Part shown: positions 1 to 6,926 of the stretch, piece by piece
Position numbering within the stretch: position 1 is the stretch's first letter
Layout: each line of letters opens with the position of its first letter
DNA from: Candidatus Omnitrophota bacterium
Lineage (GTDB): Bacteria; Omnitrophota; Gorgyraeia; Aquiviventales; Aquiviventaceae
NCBI GenBank assembly: GCA_016206685.1
Contig: JACQRB010000038.1
Location: forward strand, 1 to 27,759
Direction of reading: 5' to 3'
DNA length: 27,759 nt
Position numbers and translations under genes: made by a program
Notes under the pieces: model-generated
Told to the model about the DNA's origin: nothing
The model's input: the letters and a program-made list of their open reading frames with translations, nothing else
Databases searched by the model: none

Positions 1-33
1 GGCAGCCATACGTCTGGAGACAAACGCTTTTCT

Positions 34-456
34 TCATTCTTCCCCGGCATCGGAGACGCGGCGGCGGGCGGATTTGATCTGCGTGCGGTGGTGCTTGGCC
101 GCCAGCATCTTCTCCTTGGCGCGGCGGGAGCGGCGGCGTTTCTGCCGGCGGATCTTGGCGATGCGCTGCGCCGCTTCGCTCAGACGCCCCAGGCGCTGGG
201 CTTCCAGCCGGTCCAGCAGCAGGCGGCGAGCCAGAAAGCGGTTCAAAGCCTGGAGCCGCTCGCGCTGGCAGCGCACCTCCAGCCCGCTGGGCCGGTGGCG
301 CAGGACGACGCACGTGGAAACCTTGTTGGCCCGTTGGCCGCCGGGGCCGGAGGAGCGGAGGAACCGCTCCTCCAGATCGCCTTCGCTGACCCCCAGCCGC
401 CGCATGCGCTCGGCCAGGGCCAGCTGCTTCGTGACCGACACCGGAACGCTTCCCAT
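34..456 (-). CDS. Peptide chain release factor-like protein (GGQ domain only)
   Basis: This is a 140-residue protein with the class I release-factor peptidyl-tRNA hydrolysis domain. It contains RSSGPGGQRANK, with the catalytic GGQ at about residues 39-41, followed by the usual conserved helix and a long Arg/Lys-rich C-terminal tail that would contact rRNA. The codon-recognition domains of RF1/RF2 are absent, so it resembles the ArfB/YaeJ-like or 'release factor-like' families that act on stalled ribosomes. In most relatives the residues after GGQ are HVNK; here they are RANK. The ATG at 456-454 was chosen because the open frame reaching back to 510 would overlap the end of the Doc gene, and the conserved region begins just after this Met. 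It lies 14 bases downstream of the Doc toxin gene and may be cotranscribed with it. The class is fairly certain; the exact rescue role is inferred. Confidence 0.85.
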   Translation of the reverse strand: MGSVPVSVTKQLALAERMRRLGVSEGDLEERFLRSSGPGGQRANKVSTCVVLRHRPSGLEVRCQRERLQALNRFLARRLLLDRLEAQRLGRLSEAAQRIAKIRRQKRRRSRRAKEKMLAAKHHRTQIKSARRRVSDAGEE

Positions 457-470
457 TACCTGGATTCCCG

Positions 471-863
471 TCAGCGCTTTTTGTATGGCCGACTGTGTGT
501 TTTCAGCCAATCCGCGATGCCCTGCTCGGTCAGTTTGCCTCGAGCCATTTCCATCACGAAATCAAACTTGGCTTCCTCGGCCGCGTGCAGGTCGTAGCCG
601 TTCAGCCGGAGCATGAGCCGCATGGCTTCAAAGCCGACTCGCTTGTTCCCATCGACAAACGGATGGGTGAGGATGATCGAGTGGCCGAGCGCGGCAGCCT
701 TGCTCACCAGGTCGGGATAGAGATCCCGGCCACCGAAGGACGCCTGGGGACGGTAGACGGCAGATTCCAGCAAGCCCTCATCGCGCAGGCCGATCGTCCC
801 CCCGCTCTGCTGGATGACCTGCTGGTAGAGGTACAGGACTTGCTTCGGGTAGAGGTAGTTCAC
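471..863 (-). CDS. doc: Doc-type toxin (Fic/DOC family)
   Basis: This 130-residue protein has the Fic/Doc fold signature HPFVDGNKR at residues 67-75. A Lys stands where AMPylating Fic enzymes have Gly, which is the Doc subfamily signature; P1 Doc phosphorylates EF-Tu and so blocks translation. The N-terminal LRDEGLLESAV region is also typical of Doc proteins. It starts with GTG at 863-861, overlapping the upstream antitoxin stop in a GTGA arrangement, so translation is probably coupled to the antitoxin. All key motif residues (H67, D71, N73, K74, R75) are present, so the toxin looks intact. EF-Tu as target is inferred from the family and is not shown here. Confidence 0.92.
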   Translation of the reverse strand: MNYLYPKQVLYLYQQVIQQSGGTIGLRDEGLLESAVYRPQASFGGRDLYPDLVSKAAALGHSIILTHPFVDGNKRVGFEAMRLMLRLNGYDLHAAEEAKFDFVMEMARGKLTEQGIADWLKTHSRPYKKR

Positions 864-1078
864 GCTTTCGCCAGACGCTTCAGGAGGGCGCGGTCTTCGC
901 TCAGAAGGGCGTCAACGTCCCGTCGGAAGTCTGCCGACACGACGTCTTGCTTCAACTGCTGCAGGACCAGGGCAATCCCCTTCCGCACGAGCGTGGATTT
1001 CGGGATATGCGTTGTCCGGGACGCCCGTTCCAAGAGCTTCAGTTGCTGCTCCTCGAGCTTCAAACTCATCGCCTTCAT
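860..1078 (-). CDS. Ribbon-helix-helix antitoxin partner of Doc
   Basis: This 72-residue protein has an N-terminal ribbon-helix-helix pattern: an MSLKLEEQQ-type beta strand, then a helix through RTTHIPKSTLVRKGIALVLQ. The charged C-terminal helix (about residues 48-72) would wrap the toxin. Its TGA overlaps the Doc GTG, the classic antitoxin-first operon order. The start ATG at 1078 has a strong Shine-Dalgarno, GGAGGTGA, nine bases upstream; an alternative Met four codons in has poorer spacing. The gene is preceded by an AT-rich promoter with inverted repeats, consistent with autorepression by RHH antitoxins. It is not the usual Phd antitoxin of the P1 doc locus, so this is an RHH-Doc pairing. 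Confidence 0.85.
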   Translation of the reverse strand: MKAMSLKLEEQQLKLLERASRTTHIPKSTLVRKGIALVLQQLKQDVVSADFRRDVDALLSEDRALLKRLAKA

Positions 1079-1092
1079 CGCTCCTCACCTCC

Positions 1093-1140
1093 GGTATCTA
1101 ATATACTATACTATATAAGTATATTCAAGTATTACTTATA
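1093..1140 (-). promoter_or_regulatory. AT-rich promoter and putative operator of the antitoxin-Doc pair
   Basis: On the minus strand a -35-like TTGAAT (1128-1123) and a -10-like TATATT (1105-1100) are separated by exactly 17 bases. Perfect inverted repeats AATATAC/GTATATT lie at 1100-1106 and 1119-1125 and cover the -10. A second small palindrome, AAGTA-T-TACTT, lies at 1127-1137 and overlaps the -35 edge. The ribosome binding site follows immediately (1092-1085). This arrangement fits an autoregulated toxin-antitoxin promoter. The region is strikingly AT-rich against GC-rich flanks, and it includes the last codons and stop of the cupin gene. The promoter call is by eye. Confidence 0.65.
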
Positions 1141-1930
1141 GGGGCACGCTCAAGCGGACGGCAGGAGGCTCGTCATCCCCGCCCGGCTTCGGATTGCGGC
1201 GTTCCGGCCCCTGGGTTCCGGGAGCAATCACCGGCCCCTCGCCTTCGACCCGAACCCAGCGTCCGCCCATGTACACTTCCCTGACGCGCCGCCGGTGACG
1301 GCCTCGTGGCGGCCGTTGCCGGCCGGCGGCAGGACGCGAGGGTTGCCCTGCGGGTGGGGCGAGCGAAACGGGAGGCGCTCCGCCGGCTTTCTCACGGCGC
1401 CCTTGGGGAGCGGCGGACGGAGTCGCTCGTCGCCTGCGCCGCCGTCGCCGATGCCGATGAGGCGGGTTGGACGCTGCCGGCGCATCGGCGGCCTGACGGA
1501 ACTCGACCCTGTGGCGCTGCGCCAGCTCCTGGAGGGTTTGCGCCGTCGGGGAGGCGCCCGCGCGGGAGAGATCGCGGAAAAAGGCTTCCAGGCCAGGCGG
1601 CGCCGACACCCACGCGATCTGAAGCGTCCCCGTGCCGGTATTGCGCAAGCCATGCCAGGCGCCGCGGGGCACGTACAGCATCGCCCCGGGGACGACGACG
1701 ATGACCCGCTCATTCAGGGTCGCACGGCCCTGCCCTTTGTGGACGAACAGCACCTCGTCCTGATCGAGATGCTTGTGGGCGGGCATCTGGGCGCCGGGCA
1801 GGAGCGTCTGGGTGCCTGCGGCAAACGCCGTGCCGGTTGAGCCCGGATCGACCGCAATGATCACCTCACCGGAAGCCGGGGGCCCAAGCTTCAAGACTTC
1901 GCCCTTCTCCGGTGCACGCGACGGGTTCAT
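1136..1930 (-). CDS. Cupin-domain protein with Arg/Pro-rich C-terminal tail
   Basis: This 264-residue protein is in two parts. Residues about 35-110 form a single cupin barrel with both metal-binding motifs: HKHLDQDE (H52, H54, E59) and PRGAWHGLRN (H93). The remainder (150-264) is low-complexity Pro/Arg/Gly sequence that includes an eight-Arg run after HRH at 158-160 and ends in a more ordered-looking VYMGGRWVRVEGEGP segment. It starts three bases after the GspB/PilP-like gene and has no convincing Shine-Dalgarno, so it is probably translated by coupling at the end of the pilus operon. No enzyme activity can be assigned: such small cupins may be sensors, isomerases or dioxygenase-like. A role in the pilus system is suggested only by position. 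The tail may bind polyanions. Confidence 0.8.
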   Translation of the reverse strand: MNPSRAPEKGEVLKLGPPASGEVIIAVDPGSTGTAFAAGTQTLLPGAQMPAHKHLDQDEVLFVHKGQGRATLNERVIVVVPGAMLYVPRGAWHGLRNTGTGTLQIAWVSAPPGLEAFFRDLSRAGASPTAQTLQELAQRHRVEFRQAADAPAASNPPHRHRRRRRRRRATPSAAPQGRREKAGGAPPVSLAPPAGQPSRPAAGRQRPPRGRHRRRVREVYMGGRWVRVEGEGPVIAPGTQGPERRNPKPGGDDEPPAVRLSVPL

Positions 1931-1933
1931 GGA

Positions 1934-2359
1934 CTAAGGAGCGATGCGCAAGTCATAGGTCGCCGTCCCATCCGTCAGCGTGACATGATCCGCCTGGATG
2001 TCCAACACCTGAAACCCCTCGACCTCATCTCCCACCGCGAGCGTCGCGCCGTTGATCATGGCCAACGGATGGCTCGCGTCCCAGAGGATGCCGGAGAGCG
2101 CCAGCTCTCCCATCGCCTGCCCTCTGCCGGCGAGAAACGGATCGCGGCTCCAGGTGAGCAATTGCGCCCGTTGGAGCTGGATCGCCCGGTGGGCCGGGTC
2201 AGGCTCGAGCGCCGGAGGCGCCCCGCCAAAGTTCTGTGGCGGGGACGCGACGGCGGGGCGCGGCGTCATGGGCGTTGGACGCCGCCAGGCCCGCAGATAG
2301 ACCAGTCCACAGATCACGACGAGCGCAGTCAGGATGAACGCCTGCCGTCGCTGTGGCAT
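1934..2359 (-). CDS. GspB/PilP-like assembly protein
   Basis: This 141-residue protein has one N-terminal membrane segment (about residues 8-23), a Pro/Ala-rich periplasmic linker, and a small beta domain (about 85-141). That domain has the GspB/PilP-like pattern LSGILWDASHPLAMINGATL, then 'GDEVEGFQVLDI' and 'VTLTDG'. In T4P and T2SS such inner-membrane-anchored periplasmic proteins link the inner membrane platform to the secretin. It sits after the PilO-like gene, the position PilP occupies in pilMNOPQ operons, but it lacks an obvious lipobox, so the sequence is closer to GspB. No PilQ/secretin gene follows in this window. The start ATG lies six bases after the upstream stop. Confidence 0.7.
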   Translation of the reverse strand: MPQRRQAFILTALVVICGLVYLRAWRRPTPMTPRPAVASPPQNFGGAPPALEPDPAHRAIQLQRAQLLTWSRDPFLAGRGQAMGELALSGILWDASHPLAMINGATLAVGDEVEGFQVLDIQADHVTLTDGTATYDLRIAP

Positions 2360-2365
2360 CGCGGC

Positions 2366-2947
2366 CTATGAACGTCCCAGCAGGTACACCGCGAGCCGCA
2401 CGGTGGCCTCCAGCCGGGGATGCAGGTCCGGTTTGTGGCTGACGGAGAGCGTCTCAATGGCCACGACCGCCGGCAGGCGCTCGAGCGAGCCGAGAAACTC
2501 CCCGAGGCTGCGATACCGCCCCGCCAGATTCAGCGCGACCGGCACGGGCCGCAGCGCCAGGGCGGGTCCCAGCCGCATGGCGCGCTCCGCCGCGTCCTCG
2601 GTGGGGAGTTGGCTCGCGCGGAATTCCAGATGCCAGCGCTCCGCCTCGCGCCGCAGCGTGTCCAAAATGCTTGCCAGCGCCTCATCGGTTCCCAGCCGGG
2701 CCTGGAAGGCGTCAAAGCGCGCGCGCGTCTCTTGAAACGCGGCGTCTTGCGCCGGCAGCCTGGGAAGGACGCCCTGCGCATCGGCGAGCTTGACCCGCAA
2801 TTCGTGGATGGCCGCCGCGCGGTCCCGCAGGCGCCCCACCACGGGGAGGTAGACCCATCGGACGAGGAGCACCAGCAGCGCAGCCGCAGCGACCAGCCCA
2901 AGGAGCAGACGATGCCAAGGCGTGAGGGATAGCCGCATCGGATTCAT
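2366..2947 (-). CDS. pilO: PilO-like pilus assembly protein
   Basis: This 193-residue bitopic protein has a short cytoplasmic N-terminus, a membrane segment at about residues 13-31, a coiled-coil stretch (35-100), and a C-terminal ferredoxin-like region containing the PilO-typical 'GRYRSLGEFLGSLERLP' piece. PilO pairs with PilN in the inner membrane alignment complex. It lies directly downstream of the PilM-PilN fusion gene, as expected. The start at 2947 overlaps the end of a palindromic repeat, whose GGTGGTGGG appears to supply the ribosome binding site. A second Met three codons in is an alternative start. The family call rests on architecture and context, since PilO and GspM sequences are poorly conserved. 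Confidence 0.75.
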   Translation of the reverse strand: MNPMRLSLTPWHRLLLGLVAAAALLVLLVRWVYLPVVGRLRDRAAAIHELRVKLADAQGVLPRLPAQDAAFQETRARFDAFQARLGTDEALASILDTLRREAERWHLEFRASQLPTEDAAERAMRLGPALALRPVPVALNLAGRYRSLGEFLGSLERLPAVVAIETLSVSHKPDLHPRLEATVRLAVYLLGRS

Positions 2948-3055
2948 CCCACCACCTGGCTGCCAGCCCGTCCGGGCTGGCGAACAATCAAATGTATGAA
3001 AGCAATGGCCATGTTCGCGGCTCGCCTCTGGCGAGCCCAGCTAGGTGGTGGGATC
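2946..3055. repeat. Nested palindromic element between PilMN and PilO genes
   Basis: This is the largest intergenic space of the downstream pilus operon, and almost all of it is inverted repeat. Perfect 12-base ends ATCCCACCACCT (2946-2957) and AGGTGGTGGGAT (3043-3054) enclose two perfect hairpins: CCAGCCCG-TC-CGGGCTGG (2963-2980) and GGCTCGCC-TCT-GGCGAGCC (3019-3037). An inner pair, CGAACA/TGTTCG, lies at 2981-2986 and 3012-3017. The tetranucleotide ATTC flanks both sides (2942-2945 and 3056-3059), which could be a target duplication or chance. The shape fits a REP/MITE-like miniature element or an mRNA processing/stability structure. Which it is cannot be told from one copy. Confidence 0.7.
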
Positions 3056-4730
3056 ATTCCAGTTGACACTCAATGTCAAAGGTCGTGGCTTGACCTGCTC
3101 CCACCTGAACCCGGGAACTCCGCAGGTGGACGTCCCGAAAGAAGACGGACGCCTCCAACGCATCGAGAAACCGCGCGAGATCCCCCTCAGTGGCAGCCCC
3201 GCCCGTGGCGAGCGTCCCCTGCAACGTCAGTTGCATCACAGCAGAAGCCGAGGGAGACGACGCGCTTGCCATGAGCGACGTCAACGTCACGCTGGAGGGG
3301 GCCAGTTGCGTCAGTTCCTTGAAGATCCCGTCCCACAACGGTTGACGCTCCGTAAATCCCCGGACCATCGCCATCGCGCCCTCCAGCCGCTGCGTCTCTT
3401 GAGCCATCTGCAGGTAATGATGGTAGGCCGGCTCCACGGTCTGCCAGTCGCGCTGGACGCGTTGGAAGGCGGCGCCAGACCCAAAAGCGAGCGCCTGCAA
3501 CACGCCATACACCCCGATCGCTACCGATCCGGCGGCGACGGCCATGGTCTTGAGACGACGCCTGGCAGCCGCCTGCCGACGACGAACTTTCAGCTCCGCC
3601 GGAACCAGATTCGGGGATTGGCCGTGCATCAGCGCCGCCCCGATCGCCGCCGTCAAGCGGGGTCCCTCATCAAGGAAAGACGCCTCTGCCGTGGTGGACG
3701 AGGCCCACGTCAGAAACTTGAGCGGATTGACCAACTCCACCGGCAGGCCGAGGCCCTCACCCAAAAATGACTGGAGGTGTTTGAGGCTGGCGCCGCCGCC
3801 CGCCACCAGCAGACGCTCAATGCCCGATTCGCCCATCTGGACCTTGTAAAAGTCAAAGAGCCGAGTCGCCTCAGTGAGCAGCTTCTCCAGGACGACCCGC
3901 ATCAAGGCCGCCAACTGGGCGAGCGGAATCCCTTCGTCAGTGGCGCCCTCCACGTTGCCCGCGAGCACGCCGTAGTGTCGCTTGAGCTGCTCCGCTTTGG
4001 CCAGGTCCAACTGTTCACCCCGTTCCGAGGCCATCACGCCGGCCAGCGCCTGCGTCAGATCCGTGCCGCCCATGGGCACATCCCGCGTGAACCGCGGATG
4101 GCCGTCTTTCATCACCATGACATGAGTTCGCCAAGCCCCGAGTTCCATGAGCGCCACCGACCCCTGCAATCGCCCCGGCACAAGCGCCTGAAGCGCCCGG
4201 CGCAGCGCCAACACCGTCGGGACGACACTCGCCACCCGCGCTCCGGCCTGCTCCACCAACGCGATCTGCTCCTGCACGAAGCGCAAGGGAGCGGCGGCGA
4301 CCAGCACGTCCAGCTTCTTGATGTCTTTCTCCCACACTTCTCCGAGGACCTCGAAGTCGAGCACCGCCTCCTGCAAAGGAAACGGCAGCTCATCCTTGAC
4401 TTGCCATTGCACCGCTTCGGCCAGCTCTTCCACGGACATCGGAGGAACGCTCACGCATCGGATGATGACCTCAGGGCCCCCGATGGCGAGGTGCACCTCG
4501 CTTGCCCCGCCCTCCCTGATGACCGCTTGCAACCACCCGAGACGGTCTTTGGGATCGGGCGCCGGCGCGCTTGGCAAGTCTTGCAACACCTGATTGACGA
4601 GACGAAAGCCGGCGCCGGTCTGCTCAAGCTCCGCCAGTTTGATGGACGCGCTGCCGAGATCCAGCCCCACCCACCGCGTGGAGCTCTTGGCTTGGCGCCA
4701 GTAGCGCAGTAACATCGAGGGACTCACCAT
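3054..4730 (-). CDS. PilM-PilN fusion protein
   Basis: This 558-residue protein joins two normally separate pilus proteins. Residues about 18-370 are an actin-like PilM ATPase, with VGLDLGSASIKLAEL at 21-35 (phosphate 1) and LLVAGGGASLKHL at 307-319 (adenosine site). Residues about 374-558 are PilN, with the short NLVPAEL motif at 374-380 (in separate PilN the element that binds PilM), a membrane segment at 394-413, a coiled region and a periplasmic ferredoxin-like domain. Fusion would fix the PilM:PilN stoichiometry at 1:1 and tether PilM to the membrane, as in GspL of T2SS. It overlaps the upstream minor pilin gene by seven bases; the palindromic element lies between it and the PilO gene. 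No frameshift or stop interrupts the junction, so the fusion looks genuine. Confidence 0.88.
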   Translation of the reverse strand: MVSPSMLLRYWRQAKSSTRWVGLDLGSASIKLAELEQTGAGFRLVNQVLQDLPSAPAPDPKDRLGWLQAVIREGGASEVHLAIGGPEVIIRCVSVPPMSVEELAEAVQWQVKDELPFPLQEAVLDFEVLGEVWEKDIKKLDVLVAAAPLRFVQEQIALVEQAGARVASVVPTVLALRRALQALVPGRLQGSVALMELGAWRTHVMVMKDGHPRFTRDVPMGGTDLTQALAGVMASERGEQLDLAKAEQLKRHYGVLAGNVEGATDEGIPLAQLAALMRVVLEKLLTEATRLFDFYKVQMGESGIERLLVAGGGASLKHLQSFLGEGLGLPVELVNPLKFLTWASSTTAEASFLDEGPRLTAAIGAALMHGQSPNLVPAELKVRRRQAAARRRLKTMAVAAGSVAIGVYGVLQALAFGSGAAFQRVQRDWQTVEPAYHHYLQMAQETQRLEGAMAMVRGFTERQPLWDGIFKELTQLAPSSVTLTSLMASASSPSASAVMQLTLQGTLATGGAATEGDLARFLDALEASVFFRDVHLRSSRVQVGAGQATTFDIECQLE

Positions 4731-5569
4731 TGCGTTGAGAACGTCCCCCGATCCAACGACACCGCACTACTGGCTGTATTGTACGTCTCCAGCTCGTCGA
4801 TCGCGGCCCGCTTGCTGCTGGGCACACTGGTCAAATACGCCCGAAAATACCGATGGGAGGCGGCCGTGAAAGTCGCGGTCCAGGTCTTGCTGGGCGATTC
4901 CACGACCGACAGCCCCGCCGCCCCCGTCCAGGAGGAGGCGTCATCCGACCACTCGATCGTCAGGCCATCAATGTTGTCGTCCTCCTTGACGATGATGCTG
5001 TTCAAGGTCGTCGCCAACTGCAAATCCATCGCCAGCCACGAGCCGCTGCCTTTGGTGTTGGACTCCCAGTTCGTGCTGGTGCTGCCGTCCTTGGCCTGGT
5101 CAGGGGTGTTGTCGCCCTTGGAGGATGAGGCGGAGGCCACCGCGTTCGGATTGCGGGACAGGTTCGTGTAGGTCGTGACCGTGCTCAGCGTCACCTCGCG
5201 TCTGGCCACGACGGTGGCCGCATCCGGCAGGTAGCCGTCAGCCGTGATCGTGTAGGGATTGCTGCCGGTGATCACGACCTGATACTGGCCGATCGCACTG
5301 CTCGACGGAAACGATTCCGTGCAAGGACTGCCGCTCGTGCAGGTGGCGGCGCTCCATGCGCCGGCGGCGACTTGCTGGCGCGCGCGCTGCACGCCGGCCT
5401 CGGCCAGATAGAACGCCTGGCGATCCAGCACCTGCTGCTTGCCGGTCAGAAGGCTGTTGTGCGCGAACAGCCCCACCGCCACCGCCAATCCGGCGAGCAC
5501 CAACAGGAAGAAGAACGTCAGCACCAGGACGGCGCCCTGCCGCTTAGAGATTTCGTATGAACACCGCAT
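4724..5569 (-). CDS. PilX/GspK-like minor pilin with F5/8-type C (discoidin) domain
   Basis: This 281-residue protein has a prepilin-type N-terminus: a leader ending KRQG at residue 12, then AVLVLTFFFLLVLAGLAV. It lacks the Glu+5 of major pilins, as PilX- and GspK-like tip proteins often do. The following 'RQAFYLAEAGVQRARQQV' is the PilX N-terminal signature. Residues about 137-265 form a second domain of the F5/8 type C (discoidin/CBM32-like) jelly roll, shown by 'NAVASASSSKGDNTPDQAKDG', a 'WESN' segment, 'WLAMDLQ' and 'YFRAYL'. Such domains bind glycans or phospholipids. As part of a pilin-like tip this suggests an adhesin. Two Cys lie close together (77 and 83). The gene overlaps its neighbours by 26 and 7 bases. 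The binding target is unknown. Confidence 0.85.
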   Translation of the reverse strand: MRCSYEISKRQGAVLVLTFFFLLVLAGLAVAVGLFAHNSLLTGKQQVLDRQAFYLAEAGVQRARQQVAAGAWSAATCTSGSPCTESFPSSSAIGQYQVVITGSNPYTITADGYLPDAATVVARREVTLSTVTTYTNLSRNPNAVASASSSKGDNTPDQAKDGSTSTNWESNTKGSGSWLAMDLQLATTLNSIIVKEDDNIDGLTIEWSDDASSWTGAAGLSVVESPSKTWTATFTAASHRYFRAYLTSVPSSKRAAIDELETYNTASSAVSLDRGTFSTQW

Positions 5570-6062
5570 GATCCACCGTCAGGGCTTCCTGGTCTTTCGT
5601 CACCGTCGCGGTCACTTCCACCACGCGAATCGTATCCTCCGCGCTGCCAGCAACCGGTTCACTCAACTGGGTGCCGGCGGAGTCAAAGAAGTTGAAGTCA
5701 AACGCCGTGAGGTCGCGCAGGATCACACGCGAGCTCGTGGCGGCGTCATCCCGCGATAACGTCCCGGCTGCGCTATCGTAGGTGTACTCTACATCGTTGA
5801 CGCTCGGCGTGTCGAACTGGAACCGGGCGGTATCCGCGCTGTCCACATTGTTGCCGGTGCCGGCGTCGCGGACAAAACGTTCCATGGCGCTGGTGAGCTC
5901 CTGGCGGATGGTCTCGCGCTCATCCGCCGCGTTGACGGCCCGCAAGCCGATGATGACCGTATCGTAGACCACGCCGAAAAAGATTCCCGCCAGCACCAAC
6001 ACCAGCATGAGCTCCAGCAGCGTCACCCCACGCGCATCCAGGACCCGCCAAGCGGGATACAC
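5544..6062 (-). CDS. PilW/GspJ-like pseudopilin
   Basis: This is a pilin-like protein of about 172 residues with the prepilin cleavage motif ARG|VTLLELM, including the Glu at mature position 5, and a hydrophobic helix continuing through LVLVLAGIFFGVV. The C-terminal part is beta-rich and ends in a strand pair, as in PilW/GspJ minor pilins. I place the start at a GTG (6062-6060) one base after the stop of the upstream pilin gene, giving a normal 12-residue leader. The open frame extends to an ATG at 6143 inside the upstream gene, but that would give an unusually long leader. The gene overlaps the downstream minor pilin by 26 bases, so the two are presumably translated together. Confidence 0.8.
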   Translation of the reverse strand: MYPAWRVLDARGVTLLELMLVLVLAGIFFGVVYDTVIIGLRAVNAADERETIRQELTSAMERFVRDAGTGNNVDSADTARFQFDTPSVNDVEYTYDSAAGTLSRDDAATSSRVILRDLTAFDFNFFDSAGTQLSEPVAGSAEDTIRVVEVTATVTKDQEALTVDHAVFIRNL

Positions 6063-6063
6063 G

Positions 6064-6471
6064 CTAGTCCGCTGAGCGCAATGTGGACACAGTAACATTC
6101 GTCGTCCCGGCGGCGCCTTGAGTCGGCCAGGCAATCTGGACATCCAATTGGGTCAGGTTAGCGGTGTTGTACGGGGCCACGGCCGTCAGCACCGTGACGG
6201 TCACCGTGCGCGTAAAGCGGCTAAAGGAGGCCCCTGAGGGAATGGTGCAGGCGGTGTTCGCTTGGCTGGCGAGGTTGGCGTAGGCGACGTTGCGCAACGT
6301 TTCCTGACAGCGTTGGGCAAGCAACGTGGCGATGAGGACGTTTTCCCCATCCGTGGAACCGGCCTGGGCGCGCTGGAACACTTCGATCAGCGCCACGGTC
6401 CCCATGGCTAACAGCACCAGGGCCAGCATTACCTCGAGCAGCGTGAACCCCCGCGGCCGGCGGCTTAACAA
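6064..6471 (-). CDS. PilV/GspI-like pseudopilin
   Basis: This 135-residue prepilin-like protein has a short basic leader MLSRRPRG followed by FTLLEVMLALVLLAMGTVAL, which is the type IV prepilin signature with Glu+5. The 'AQRCQETLRN' helix after the hydrophobic segment is typical of PilV/GspI minor pilins. A Cys pair (54 and 73) may form a disulfide. It overlaps the upstream G-like pilin by seven bases and is followed after one base by the PilW-like gene. It probably forms part of a minor pilin complex that primes pilus assembly and displays the F5/8 protein at the tip. That assembly role is inferred from family and order. Confidence 0.82.
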   Translation of the reverse strand: MLSRRPRGFTLLEVMLALVLLAMGTVALIEVFQRAQAGSTDGENVLIATLLAQRCQETLRNVAYANLASQANTACTIPSGASFSRFTRTVTVTVLTAVAPYNTANLTQLDVQIAWPTQGAAGTTNVTVSTLRSAD

Positions 6472-6917
6472 CTCGGGGCTCCGGCCGGGGTGCCGTTGGT
6501 CACACAGATGTCGTCCATCGTCGTCGTGCCCCCCGTGAGAGTCCCGGCCGTCGAGATGGCGGTGATCGTCGCCGCGCGGTCGGGCCCATAGGAGAAGACG
6601 ACGTAGTACACCGGCGTGGTCCCCGTATCGCGGAAATAGGTATAGCTGGTCCCGGCACGGAAGGGGTCGTTGGGGATGGAGCTCACGATCCGGGGCGTGG
6701 CGCTGGTCAAGCTGCTCAAGGCCGTGGGCAAGGCGTTGCTGTTATGGATGTAGTAGGACTCGATGGCGGTCGCCAAGGTGCGCAGCTCCGCCCGGGCCCG
6801 TTGAATGGACGCTTCGTCCTGGGTCCCGCGAAACTGCGGGAGGAGCGCCCCGATGAGGATCGCGATCACGACGATCACGATCATCATTTCGATCAGCGTA
6901 AACCCGCGATTCTTCAT
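6465..6917 (-). CDS. Major pilin / T2SS-G-like pseudopilin
   Basis: This 150-residue protein has a five-residue leader MKNRG and the mature start FTLIEMMIVIVVIAILIGALLP, the strongest prepilin motif in this cluster. The C-terminal domain has the short T2SS-G-like layout seen in several uncultivated phyla: 'AIESYYIHNSNALP', then 'PNDPF', then 'YYVVFSYGPD', and two closing Cys (142 and 150). It has a near-perfect Shine-Dalgarno, TAAGGAGGTG, ahead of the ATG. That is much stronger than in the other pilin-like genes here and fits high expression of a main fibre subunit. It lies nine bases after the PilC/GspF gene. Whether the fibre is a true pilus or a secretion pseudopilus cannot be decided. Confidence 0.87.
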   Translation of the reverse strand: MKNRGFTLIEMMIVIVVIAILIGALLPQFRGTQDEASIQRARAELRTLATAIESYYIHNSNALPTALSSLTSATPRIVSSIPNDPFRAGTSYTYFRDTGTTPVYYVVFSYGPDRAATITAISTAGTLTGGTTTMDDICVTNGTPAGAPSC

Positions 6918-6926
6918 CGCACCTCC

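Noticed and set aside
6063..6143. ATG start at 6143 for the PilW-like gene
   Set aside because: It would place most of an atypical 39-residue leader inside the upstream pilin gene; the GTG at 6062 gives a normal leader.
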